A stretch of DNA of 11,128 nucleotides from positions 1-11,128 of the forward strand of contig DASXYU010000001.1 in NCBI GenBank assembly GCA_036502295.1, written 5' to 3'. Made by a program: the position numbers and the translations under genes. Position 1 is the stretch's first letter. Each line of letters begins with the position of its first letter. The stretch comes from DASXYU01 sp036502295 (GTDB lineage Bacteria > Actinomycetota > Actinomycetes > Mycobacteriales > Jatrophihabitantaceae). Under the pieces are notes generated by a model, which was given only the letters and a program-made list of their open reading frames with translations, ran no database searches and was not told the origin of the DNA. Of this stretch, positions 1 to 7,066 are shown piece after piece.

Positions 1-845
1 GGTGTTATTCGAAGATGAAGACGTCCGGTATCCCGATCGTGGCGACTCTCGCGTGGGACCCGAACATCCCGAAGTTGCCCAACGCCTACATCCCACCTCC
101 GAACCACTACAACAACATCCCGATGGCTATGTTCAAGGCGCAGAACCCTGGTCTCAAGAAGGTCTGGATGTGCTGGACCAGCGCTCCTGGCGTGCAGCAA
201 CAGCTTGAGGCCGAGGCCGCCGCGTGGCAGTCGATAGGCATCGAGACCGTCAACCAGGGTCCGCTGCCAGGCAACGTCGCCGACTACACCGGAGCGGTGG
301 TAAAGGCGAAGCAGGCTGGAGCCAACGGAATCGACTGCTTCGGAACGCAGGTGCAGGTGACCGCGGCCCTCGCGAAGGCGGTCGTGCAGCAAGGTTGGAA
401 GCCGTTGATGTCGACCGGCTACTCGGTGTATGACCCGAAGTTCCCTGAGCTGGCCGGATCGGCAGCCAACGGCTGGGGTTACGGGACGGCACTGCCCAAC
501 CTCAATGCCGAGCTCATGGGCAGCACGCAGGGCGGGAAGGACTACATCGCCCAGGTCGGCCACCCACCGCAGACGGCATCGGACTACATGGGCTGGGAGA
601 TGATGGATCTTGCGGTGCAGGCGCTGGTGAAGGCCGGCCCGAACCTCACTCGCAAGAGCTTCCTGGACGCGCTCTCCTCGTTCCACAACTTCGGCGCCAA
701 CGGACTCGTGCCGCCATTCGATATCGGCAGCAAGACGGAGAACGGCACCTGCTTCACGCTGCAGATGATCGAGGACGGAAAGTTCGTGCAGAAAATGCCC
801 GACACCGGCAATCAGATCTGCGGCGGAGAGTATTTCCCGAAATGA
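1..845 (+). CDS. ABC transporter substrate-binding protein, branched-chain amino-acid type (5' end cut by window)
   Basis: This is the C-terminal part of an extracytoplasmic ligand-binding protein of the type 1 periplasmic-binding fold (LivJ/Peripla_BP_6 group), which delivers a small solute to an ABC permease. The reading frame is open from base 3 (Cys-Tyr-Ser-Lys) and continues the alignment with the next gene beyond the ATG at 15. That ATG is therefore internal, and the true start with the lipoprotein signal lies left of the window. About 280 codons are visible. Counting by eye, roughly 70% of residues match the downstream paralogue, with a one-residue indel near base 470. Five cysteines occupy the same places in both copies. 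The TGA stop at 843-845 is followed 22 bases later by a strong hairpin, so this unit probably ends here. The ligand is unknown; the neighbouring acyl-CoA genes hint at a branched or hydrophobic acid, which is inference only. Confidence 0.9.
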   Translation, partial: CYSKMKTSGIPIVATLAWDPNIPKLPNAYIPPPNHYNNIPMAMFKAQNPGLKKVWMCWTSAPGVQQQLEAEAAAWQSIGIETVNQGPLPGNVADYTGAVVKAKQAGANGIDCFGTQVQVTAALAKAVVQQGWKPLMSTGYSVYDPKFPELAGSAANGWGYGTALPNLNAELMGSTQGGKDYIAQVGHPPQTASDYMGWEMMDLAVQALVKAGPNLTRKSFLDALSSFHNFGANGLVPPFDIGSKTENGTCFTLQMIEDGKFVQKMPDTGNQICGGEYFPK

Positions 846-867
846 GATGACGAATCGCAGTGATGAT

Positions 868-906
868 CTTGTGGCCCGGCGGATATCGCCGGGCCACAAG
901 CCTTTT
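868..906 (+). terminator. Rho-independent-like terminator after the first binding-protein gene
   Basis: A perfect 14-bp inverted repeat (868-881 with 887-900, five-base loop) is very GC-rich in its middle. It is followed by CCTTTTC, a short T-run. It begins 22 bases after the upstream stop codon and lies before the next gene's promoter, as expected for an intrinsic terminator. The T-run is only four bases, so efficiency is uncertain. Confidence 0.8.
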
Positions 907-920
907 CAGGAGGCCCGTGT

Positions 921-936
921 CCTAGTTGTTACTAGG
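921..936. promoter_or_regulatory. Short palindrome, candidate operator upstream of the second binding-protein gene
   Basis: CCTAGT (921-926) and ACTAGG (931-936) form a perfect 6-bp inverted repeat separated by TGTT. It ends six bases before a TTGACA -35 box, a usual place for an activator or a repressor. The binding protein cannot be named from the sequence. A second small inverted repeat (CCGAT-G-ATCGG, 974-984) lies just downstream of the -10 box. Confidence 0.35.
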
Positions 937-942
937 AGTGAC

Positions 943-971
943 TTGACACACAGTGATGGGACTCACAGGAT
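943..971 (+). promoter_or_regulatory. Candidate housekeeping-type promoter of the second binding-protein gene
   Basis: A perfect TTGACA hexamer (943-948) is followed after 17 bases by CAGGAT (966-971), a weak -10 that keeps the A at position 2 and the final AT. Transcription would start near 978, giving a leader of about 50 bases. The leader includes the 974-984 inverted repeat and an ATTGCAAT palindrome (997-1004). The spacing is right and the -35 exact, but the -10 is only partly consensus. Confidence 0.45.
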
Positions 972-1028
972 GGCCGATGATCGGGACCCCATTGTGATTG
1001 CAATAACACAGAAAAGAAGGTGGTTGCG

Positions 1029-2444
1029 TTGTCTCGTGCACAGGCCAGATCGGGTCGTCTGACGGGCCGGTCTACATGGCTCGCGTTGGGCGCGGTGGTT
1101 ACCGTCGCCCTCGCAGCATGTACGTCGTCCAGTGGCAGCGACGGCAGTCCGAGCAGCGGCAGCTCGACCCCGGCGACTTCGTCGTCACAGAGCGGGAGTG
1201 CTGCACCTTCCAGCAGCAGCCCAGCTCTGCAGTACCCGTTCCCCACCACGACAGTGAAGTGGGGGCAAGGTGGCGACCCGGAACTCGACGTCAACCCGCC
1301 GGCACCCGCGGGCGGCAACGGTGGCGCGACCGACGTCGGTGTCACGGCGGACACCATCAACATCGGTCAGATGGTTTCCAACTCCGGCATCTCTGCGGGA
1401 ACCTTCGACGGCGTCATCGAATCGGCGCAGAAGTATGCGGACCTCGTCAACGCCGGCGGTGGGATCTACGGTCGCAAGATCAAGATCGCGGTGAAGGACG
1501 ACTCGTTCGACGTCACGAAGGACACGACGCTCTGCACCCCGCTCGTCGACAGCTCCTTCGCACTCGTCGGCAGCATGGCGCTCGCCGACACCGGTTGCTA
1601 CTCGAAGATGAAGTCGTCGGGCATTCCGCTGGTAGCTGGTCTCTCCTGGGATCCGAACATCGCCAAGCTCCCGAACGCCTACATTCCGCCGCCGAACGAA
1701 TACTCGAGCCTGCCGCCGGCGATCTACAAGGCACTCAACCCCGACCTGAAGAAGGTGTGGCTCTGCATGACCGGTGCCCCTGGCACGGAGGCTCAGGGCA
1801 AGGCCGAGACGGCGGCCTGGGAGGCCGTCGGCGTGCAGGTCGTCAACCAGGGCACGCTGCCGGGCAACGTCGCTGACTACACCGCTGCCGTGCTGAAGGC
1901 GAAGAACGCCGGCGCGCAGGGCATCGACTGTTTCTCCACGCAGGTGCAGGTGACTGCGGCAATCGCGAAGGCGGTCGTGCAGCAGGGCTGGAAGCCGATG
2001 TTCGCCACGGGCTTCTCGGTCTACGACCCGAACTTCATCAAGCTCGCGGGCGACGCAGCCAACAATGGCTGGGCCTACGCGGCTAGCGTGCCTTACCTCG
2101 ATGAGGGCCTCATCGCCAGCACGGCGGGTGGCCAGCAGTACATCAAGCAGGTCGGTCACGCTCCGCAGACGGCTTCGGACTACTTCGGTTGGGAGTTCAT
2201 GAACCTCGCCGTGCAGGCCTTGGTAAAGGCTGGACCGGACCTGACCCGCAAGAGCTTCCTCGACGCCCTCTCGGGTATCCACAAGTTCACCGCCGGTGGG
2301 CTCGTTCCGGCGTGGGACCCAGGAGCCAAGAACGAGATGAGCAGCTGCTTCGCGTTGCAGGTGATCAAGGACGGCAAGTTCGTCCAGACGGTCCCCGAAG
2401 AGGGAAGCATCCTCTGTGGTGGCGACTTCTTTCCGAAGAGCTAG
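1029..2444 (+). CDS. ABC transporter substrate-binding lipoprotein, branched-chain amino-acid type
   Basis: This is a complete extracytoplasmic solute receptor of the LivJ/Peripla_BP_6 type, probably anchored outside the membrane. I prefer the TTG at 1029 because GAAGG (1016-1020) sits eight bases upstream; the in-frame GTG at 1020 overlaps that ribosome site and would add three residues. From TTG the product is 471 aa. A basic N-terminus and a hydrophobic stretch lead to the lipobox LAAC with the lipidated Cys at 31. A Ser/Thr/Pro-rich linker follows (about 32-68), then the binding domain from about residue 103. Six further cysteines (169, 190, 246, 301, 440, 463) could form disulfides; 169/190 sit where LivJ-type proteins carry one. 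It has its own promoter and follows a paralogue, so the two may be regulated separately. No permease or ATPase gene is in view, and the ligand is unknown. Confidence 0.9.
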   Translation: MSRAQARSGRLTGRSTWLALGAVVTVALAACTSSSGSDGSPSSGSSTPATSSSQSGSAAPSSSSPALQYPFPTTTVKWGQGGDPELDVNPPAPAGGNGGATDVGVTADTINIGQMVSNSGISAGTFDGVIESAQKYADLVNAGGGIYGRKIKIAVKDDSFDVTKDTTLCTPLVDSSFALVGSMALADTGCYSKMKSSGIPLVAGLSWDPNIAKLPNAYIPPPNEYSSLPPAIYKALNPDLKKVWLCMTGAPGTEAQGKAETAAWEAVGVQVVNQGTLPGNVADYTAAVLKAKNAGAQGIDCFSTQVQVTAAIAKAVVQQGWKPMFATGFSVYDPNFIKLAGDAANNGWAYAASVPYLDEGLIASTAGGQQYIKQVGHAPQTASDYFGWEFMNLAVQALVKAGPDLTRKSFLDALSGIHKFTAGGLVPAWDPGAKNEMSSCFALQVIKDGKFVQTVPEEGSILCGGDFFPKS

Positions 2445-2461
2445 CTAGAGGCTGCAACGTA

Positions 2462-2495
2462 ACTCGGGGTCCGGCAACGATGCCGGGCCCCGAGT
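2462..2495. terminator. Hairpin between convergent genes, probable bidirectional terminator
   Basis: Arms 2462-2475 and 2482-2495 pair over 14 positions with a single G-U, around the loop AACGAT. It lies between the stop of the binding-protein gene (2444) and the stop of the convergent acyl-CoA dehydrogenase gene (2511), so it could end transcription from both sides. There is no clear T-run on either strand, as is common in actinobacteria. Confidence 0.65.
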
Positions 2496-2510
2496 CGCGT
2501 CTGAGCGTCC

Positions 2511-3665
2511 TCAGTAGGAACGCGGGAGTCCGAGGGTGTTCTGCGCGATGTGGTTCAGGATCATCTCTCGGCTGACGGGCGCGGTGCGCAGCAGGCGCGC
2601 CAGGCCCCAGATCGGCAGGAGCCCGTACTCGGTACTCATACCGAGACCGCCGTGGGTCTGCATCGCGGTGTCCACAGCCGCGATGGCAGCCTCGGCCGCC
2701 CCGTATTTGGCCATGTTGGAAGCTTCGCCGGCGGGTAGGTCGTGATCGTGCTGCCACGCCGCCTTCAACGTCATCAGTGAGGCGAGCTCAAGTTCGATCT
2801 TCGTCCTCGCCAGCGGATGCGAGACGCCCTGATGGGCGCCGATCGGGCGCCCCCACACCTCGCGCGTCCTCGCGTAGTCGACGGCACGCCCCAGTGCGTA
2901 ACGGCCCGCGCCGATCGCGAGCGCAGCGCCGCTGATGCGCTCCGGGTTCAGGCCGTGGAAGACCTGCGCGAAGCCGTCCCCCTCGGTACCGACAAGCTGG
3001 TCGTCGCTGACGCGGACGTCGTCGAAGAACAGCGTGTACTGCTTCTCCGGCGCGATGAGATCGACCGGGAGGAAATGCGTCATGAGCCCCGGCGCGTTGG
3101 CAGGCACGAGGAAAAGCGAAAGGCGTCCCCGGCCGTCTGACCCGGTCTCGCCGGTGCGCGCCACGACGAGGATCGCCTCGGCCTCATCAACGCCGGAGAT
3201 GAAGTATTTCTGACCGGCGAGGAGCCAGTCGCTGCCGTCTCGTCGGGCGGTCGTGGAGATCTTGTGCGTGTTCGAGCCGGCGTCCGGTTCGGTGATCGCG
3301 AAGACGATCTTCGTCTCGCCGGTCGCCATACGTGGCAGCCAGGTCCGCTTCTGCTCCGTCGTGCCGAATCTGGCCAGGATTTCGACGCTGATCGCGCTCG
3401 AGACGAGAAGCAGCAGAAGCGGGCATCCCTCCTCGCCGACCTGCTCGCAGATGATGGCGAGCTCCTGCATGCCCGCACCGCCGCCCCCGAACTCCTCTGG
3501 GATGTTCGGCGCGATGAGGCCCTGCGCGCCGAGCGCCTGCCAGAGTTCGGTGAGAGGTTGCTTGGCGTGCGCCTTCTCCGTGAAGTACATCGGCCCGTAC
3601 GGCCGCGTGACGGCGGAGACCGCTTCGCGCAGCGCGACGTGATCCGGGTTCTCGGCGAAGTCCAC
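2511..3665 (-). CDS. Acyl-CoA dehydrogenase (isovaleryl/citronellyl-CoA dehydrogenase-like)
   Basis: This FAD enzyme introduces the 2,3-double bond into an acyl-CoA and passes electrons to an electron-transfer flavoprotein. The product is 384 aa, the usual length of the family. The GTG start at 3665 has GAGGAGGA just upstream. Family motifs include FAITEPDAGSN (122-132), the flavin-contacting YFISG (154-158), YARTREVWGRPIG (264-276) and HGGLGMSTEYG (338-348). The usual catalytic Glu of the C-terminal YEG(T) motif is absent (RTAPVSREM at 360-368). Instead, GLNPERI (238-244) puts Glu242 where isovaleryl-CoA dehydrogenase has its catalytic Glu. It is the last gene of the operon, 33 bases after the AtuA-like gene. 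With the carboxylase genes it plausibly performs the first oxidation of a beta-branched acyl-CoA. Chain-length preference cannot be read by eye. Confidence 0.92.
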   Translation of the reverse strand: MDFAENPDHVALREAVSAVTRPYGPMYFTEKAHAKQPLTELWQALGAQGLIAPNIPEEFGGGGAGMQELAIICEQVGEEGCPLLLLLVSSAISVEILARFGTTEQKRTWLPRMATGETKIVFAITEPDAGSNTHKISTTARRDGSDWLLAGQKYFISGVDEAEAILVVARTGETGSDGRGRLSLFLVPANAPGLMTHFLPVDLIAPEKQYTLFFDDVRVSDDQLVGTEGDGFAQVFHGLNPERISGAALAIGAGRYALGRAVDYARTREVWGRPIGAHQGVSHPLARTKIELELASLMTLKAAWQHDHDLPAGEASNMAKYGAAEAAIAAVDTAMQTHGGLGMSTEYGLLPIWGLARLLRTAPVSREMILNHIAQNTLGLPRSY

Positions 3666-3698
3666 GCCGTCCTCCTCGGTGGGCTACTTCCTGCGGAA

Positions 3699-5462
3699 CT
3701 ACAACAGTCGGGTCGGGATCTCGACGCAACGCGATCGGACGAACTCGCCGAGGCCTTTCGCCTGCGGATCCGGTCGGGTCGAGGATGCCACTCCTTCGCC
3801 GAGGATGCCTACGACGACGAAGTTCATCGCGTTGAGTTCGGGCAAGAGGTAGCGCTGCACATCGAGGTTTGCCGCTTCGGGGAGCAGGATGCGGAGCCTC
3901 TCGACGGTGAGGAATGCCTCCAACCACGCGAAGGCCCCGGGGGTCTTCGCCCAGAGTCCGATGTTGGCGTTGCCACCCTTGTCGCCCGAGCGCGCGCCGA
4001 CGATCGTCCCCAACGGCACGTGACTCGTCGGCTCGTCGGCCAGTGGCGTCGAGGTGAAGGACGGCGAGGCGAAGCTGCGTTCGCCGGCCGGGGTGTGTGG
4101 GATTGCCTGCGAGGTGCCGTCCGGTAGGACGACGGCGTGGTGCACGACCTCGGAAGGCACCAGTGCGGGCCAGTAGACGCCGTAGGAGCTCTCCGAGGAC
4201 GGCGGTGTGGTGGCGTGGAACCCCGGGTACCCGCCCAGCGCCAACTCCTGAGTGGCGTTGGAGAAGCGTCGCCCGACCTTCTTGGGGTCGGGGTCCTTCA
4301 CCGTGATCCGCAGGTGCGCGGTCGCCTCCGGATTGGTCCGAGCATCGGCGTGGTCGAAGCGGAGCAGGCGCACGTCGACATCGGCGAACTGCTCCTTGCC
4401 GCCAAGTACCTCGAAGAGTTCGCTCTCCGCCCAGGCGGCCTTCTCCTCGATGTTGAGACCGGTGAGTACGAGCGTCATCGTGTTGCGGTAGCCGCCGTCG
4501 AAGTTGATGGCCACCTTGCTGAAGCCGGTCGGTGCGCTGCCCTTCGTCCCGAAGATCTGCACCCGGTCCGTGTCGAGCTGCTCCAGCCGGATCGAGTCGA
4601 AGTGGGCGATGACATCAGGATTGAGGTACTCGGGTCCGCCGATCTCGTAGAGCAATTGCGCCGAGACGGTGCCCACAGAGACGAGGCCACCGGTGTCGGG
4701 GTGTTTGGTGATGACGCTGCTGCCGTCGACCGCAACCTCCGCGATCGGGAAGCCGGGGTAGCGGCGGTCAGTCACCTCGTTGAAGAAGGAGTAGTTGCCA
4801 CCCGTCGCCTGGGGGCCACACTCGATGACGTGCCCTGCCACGACAGCGCCGGCGAGAGCATCGAAGTCGCCGCGCTGCCAGCTGTGCCACCAGGCCGCCG
4901 GGCCAACGACGAGGGAGGCGTCGGTGACGCGGGGAGTGATGACGATGTCGGCACCGGCCTCGAGTGCCGCGGCGATACCCCAGCCGCCGAGATAGGCGTT
5001 GGCTGTGGCGAGTTGGGCGTCGATCTCCGCGAGCGACTTGCCGGTGTCGAGGTTAGGCAGCGTATGCCCGGCAGCCAGTAGATCGTCAAGCTGCGGCAGC
5101 AGGTCGTCGCCCGTGACGTAGGCGATCTTGGGATGCAGTCCGAGGCGCTCACCGATAGCTGCGATCTGCTCGGCGAGTCCCGCCGGGTTCAACCCGCCGG
5201 CGTTGTTGACGATCTTGATGCCCTTGTCGAGCGTCTCGCCGAGCACCCGCTCGACGTGGTTGAGGACGGTGCGGGCGTAGCCGCCTGCAGGGTCCTTTCG
5301 CTTCGTCTTCCAGAGGATGAGCATGGTGAGCTCAGCGAGGTAGTCGCCGGTGAGGACGTCCAGTGGCCCACCCTGCACCATCTCCAGCGCCGCACGGTCG
5401 CGGTCGCCGAAGAAACCGGACATGTTCCCGATGCGCACTGCGCGCTCCGGCATGCGCGTCAT
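3699..5462 (-). CDS. AtuA-family protein (DUF1446 plus C-terminal AtuA-like domain)
   Basis: This belongs to the family of AtuA from the acyclic-terpene (citronellol/geraniol) utilisation cluster of Pseudomonas; its reaction is not established. At 587 aa it carries both parts. The large N-terminal DUF1446 domain (about 9-445) shows the hallmarks GNMSGFFGDR (12-21), DVLTGDYLAELTM (35-47), KIVNNAGGLNP (83-93), DIVITPRVTDAS (172-183) and ECGPQATGGNY (214-224). The smaller AtuA-like domain (about 480-587) begins around GARSGDKGGNANIG (489-502), a conserved glycine-rich stretch that looks like a binding or active-site loop. No signal peptide or membrane segment is evident. The ATG at 5462 has AAGGAG at good spacing and follows the previous stop by 15 bases. 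The operon context supports a role in degrading a branched or isoprenoid acyl-CoA. I withhold the symbol atuA because orthology is untested. Confidence 0.88.
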   Translation of the reverse strand: MTRMPERAVRIGNMSGFFGDRDRAALEMVQGGPLDVLTGDYLAELTMLILWKTKRKDPAGGYARTVLNHVERVLGETLDKGIKIVNNAGGLNPAGLAEQIAAIGERLGLHPKIAYVTGDDLLPQLDDLLAAGHTLPNLDTGKSLAEIDAQLATANAYLGGWGIAAALEAGADIVITPRVTDASLVVGPAAWWHSWQRGDFDALAGAVVAGHVIECGPQATGGNYSFFNEVTDRRYPGFPIAEVAVDGSSVITKHPDTGGLVSVGTVSAQLLYEIGGPEYLNPDVIAHFDSIRLEQLDTDRVQIFGTKGSAPTGFSKVAINFDGGYRNTMTLVLTGLNIEEKAAWAESELFEVLGGKEQFADVDVRLLRFDHADARTNPEATAHLRITVKDPDPKKVGRRFSNATQELALGGYPGFHATTPPSSESSYGVYWPALVPSEVVHHAVVLPDGTSQAIPHTPAGERSFASPSFTSTPLADEPTSHVPLGTIVGARSGDKGGNANIGLWAKTPGAFAWLEAFLTVERLRILLPEAANLDVQRYLLPELNAMNFVVVGILGEGVASSTRPDPQAKGLGEFVRSRCVEIPTRLL

Positions 5463-5477
5463 GCTCGTGCTCCTTCT

Positions 5478-6287
5478 CTAAGACATCTTCTGAGGACGGC
5501 CCGGCCCTGGCGCGCCGGCGAAGGCCTGCGCGAGCGAGAGCCACTTCTGCGCGACCGGCCCGGTGCTGACCAGCGCGGTATCGTCGCGGTGGATCCGTTG
5601 GGTCACAGCGAGGACGAAGTCGATCGCCGGCCCGGTGACGCGATTCTCGGCGTCCTCCGGCCCCCACGTCCACAACTCACCGTCCGGGGACACAAGTTCC
5701 ACGTAGACAGGTTCAGCGGGCGGCCGCTCGTCGCGCAGAACATGGCTGAAGCCCATCGTCCGGACGCCGAGGTGCGCGATGTGCTTGATACGGGCAGTCG
5801 GCACGCGGGTCACGCCGAGCGCATCGGCGATGTCTTGCCCGTGTGCCCACGTCTCCATCAGGCGGGCGGTCACCGAGGAGGCAGGCGCCATGTCAGGGCC
5901 GTACCAGGGCAGCTTCTGACTCGGGTCGAGCTCGTCGAAGACCGAGATGAACTCCGACCGCGTCTTGCGGAACCAGGCGAGCATGTCGGCCGGCGCCATG
6001 CCGTGGAACTTCTCGACGAGGCGGTCGGGGTAGTCCTCACCATCGGCGACAAGGGCCTCGGATTCGGTGCGGAACCGAGCGCCGTCGGTGGCGGCGAGCG
6101 TCGCCGTCTCGTCGAAGTAGGCGAGGTGCCCGATCTGGTCGAGGATGTTCCACGGCTCGGCTGGTGTGGGCGTCGCCCAGGCATCCGCGGGGAGGCCGCC
6201 GATGAGCTTTTCAAGATCGGCGGTCTCGGCCGTGAGGTCTGCGACGAGGTCCTTGAGGATGGCCACTTTGAGGTCGGAGTCACCCAT
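5478..6287 (-). CDS. TIGR03084-family protein, mycothiol-dependent maleylpyruvate isomerase-like (DinB fold)
   Basis: The sequence resembles the TIGR03084 proteins of actinobacteria, part of the DinB/mycothiol-dependent maleylpyruvate isomerase superfamily of four-helix-bundle metalloproteins. The ATG at 6287 gives 269 aa; a GTG one codon upstream (6290) would add one residue. Numbering from that GTG, IGHLAYFD holds His55 and METWAHGQD holds Glu146 and His150. This spacing matches the His52/Glu144/His148 zinc site of the corynebacterial isomerase, so metal binding is likely. A C-terminal region (about 190-270) follows the helical bundle. The start overlaps the hydratase stop as TGATG, so translation is probably coupled. 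No function is established for this family in acyl-CoA breakdown. A mycothiol-dependent isomerase, transferase or detoxification role is inference. Confidence 0.85.
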   Translation of the reverse strand: MGDSDLKVAILKDLVADLTAETADLEKLIGGLPADAWATPTPAEPWNILDQIGHLAYFDETATLAATDGARFRTESEALVADGEDYPDRLVEKFHGMAPADMLAWFRKTRSEFISVFDELDPSQKLPWYGPDMAPASSVTARLMETWAHGQDIADALGVTRVPTARIKHIAHLGVRTMGFSHVLRDERPPAEPVYVELVSPDGELWTWGPEDAENRVTGPAIDFVLAVTQRIHRDDTALVSTGPVAQKWLSLAQAFAGAPGPGRPQKMS

Positions 6288-7066
6288 CACGTACCGGTCC
6301 AGTTCGGCTTGCGCTTGTCGCGGAAGGACGCCGGCCCCTCCTGAGCGTCGTTGCTGTTGTACACCGGCTCCCAGATTCGGTCGGCCTCGGCGAATTCTTC
6401 GGCGAAGTAGTTCCGCGTCATCAGATAGGACGTCCTCCGCGCGGCGGCGACGGAGAGTGGCGCCAGCGCGGCGATCCGCTCGGCAAGCTCCTGCGCCGCG
6501 TCGTGCAGGTCCGCGAGTGGCACCACGCGGTTGACCAGACCGAGCTGGTAGGCGCGCTCAGCACTGATCGGGTCGCCGGTGATCACCATCTCGAGCGCCA
6601 CGCGAGGGGCCACCAGCCAGGGCAGCGGAACGGCCCAGGGTGAACCGCGCCCGACCTTAACCTCGGTGACGGCGAACTGGGCGTTCTCCGCGGCGATCAC
6701 CAGGTCGCAGTTCTGTGTGAGCAGAAACCCGCCCGCAAATGCGACGCCGTTCACCGCGGCGATCGTCGGTTTGCTCACCTCGATGTTGCGACCGAACTGA
6801 GGCATGAAGTCCGATGGCGGCACCCGCAGATTGCTGTCGGCGAACTCTTTCAGGTCACCGCCGGCACAGAACGCCTTGTCTCCGGTCGCCGTAAGGACGA
6901 GGACCTTCGCGGTGTCGTCCTCGTTGAAGCGGCGCAAGCCCGTCCAGAGGCCGTCACGAACGTCGGCGTTGAGGGCGTTACGGGCGTCGGGCCGGTCGAT
7001 GGTGAGCCAGGCGACCGAGTTGGCGACCTCGTACCGCACGACCTCACTCACCGGCGGCTTCGTCAT
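6287..7066 (-). CDS. Enoyl-CoA hydratase/isomerase-family protein (crotonase fold)
   Basis: This is a 259-aa crotonase-fold protein, expected to act on a CoA-bound unsaturated acid, probably the product of the adjacent carboxylase, as AtuE or LiuC do. The ATG at 7066 gives the normal family length. It overlaps the end of the biotin-subunit gene by 23 bases and has no strong ribosome site, suggesting coupling; a GTG at 7051 is a weaker alternative. FCAGGDLKEF (66-75) and VNGVAFAGGF (105-114) supply the two oxyanion-hole segments. Of the two catalytic glutamates of classical hydratases (Glu144 and Glu164 of the rat mitochondrial enzyme), only the second is present, Glu135 in VTEVKVG. The first is Leu115. 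The protein may therefore be a hydratase with altered chemistry, an isomerase, or another crotonase activity. Family assignment is firm; the reaction is not. Confidence 0.9.
   Translation of the reverse strand: MTKPPVSEVVRYEVANSVAWLTIDRPDARNALNADVRDGLWTGLRRFNEDDTAKVLVLTATGDKAFCAGGDLKEFADSNLRVPPSDFMPQFGRNIEVSKPTIAAVNGVAFAGGFLLTQNCDLVIAAENAQFAVTEVKVGRGSPWAVPLPWLVAPRVALEMVITGDPISAERAYQLGLVNRVVPLADLHDAAQELAERIAALAPLSVAAARRTSYLMTRNYFAEEFAEADRIWEPVYNSNDAQEGPASFRDKRKPNWTGT

Noticed and set aside
15..17. ATG at 15 as the start of the first receptor gene.
   Set aside because: The frame is open upstream to the window edge and the residues before it (Cys-Tyr-Ser-Lys) match the paralogue, so this Met is internal (equivalent to the Met in CYSKMK of the second copy).
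847..856. Ten-base match ATGACGAATC here and at 10711-10720, considered as a shared operator.
   Set aside because: Dozens of ten-base coincidences are expected in a window of this length, and this copy lies after a stop codon rather than in a promoter.
847..1062. A 71-codon plus-strand frame between the two receptor genes.
   Set aside because: It runs through the terminator hairpin, the promoter and into the next gene; no ribosome site of note and no family resemblance.
1185..2282. A 365-codon minus-strand frame opposite the second binding-protein gene.
   Set aside because: The composition is typical of a GC-rich shadow frame (Arg/Val/Leu-rich), and the opposite strand encodes a clear lipoprotein receptor.
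5133..6344. A 403-codon plus-strand frame opposite the TIGR03084 gene and the start of the AtuA-like gene.
   Set aside because: It spans the junctions of real genes, has no domain signature and is Arg/Asp/His-rich as expected of an antisense frame.
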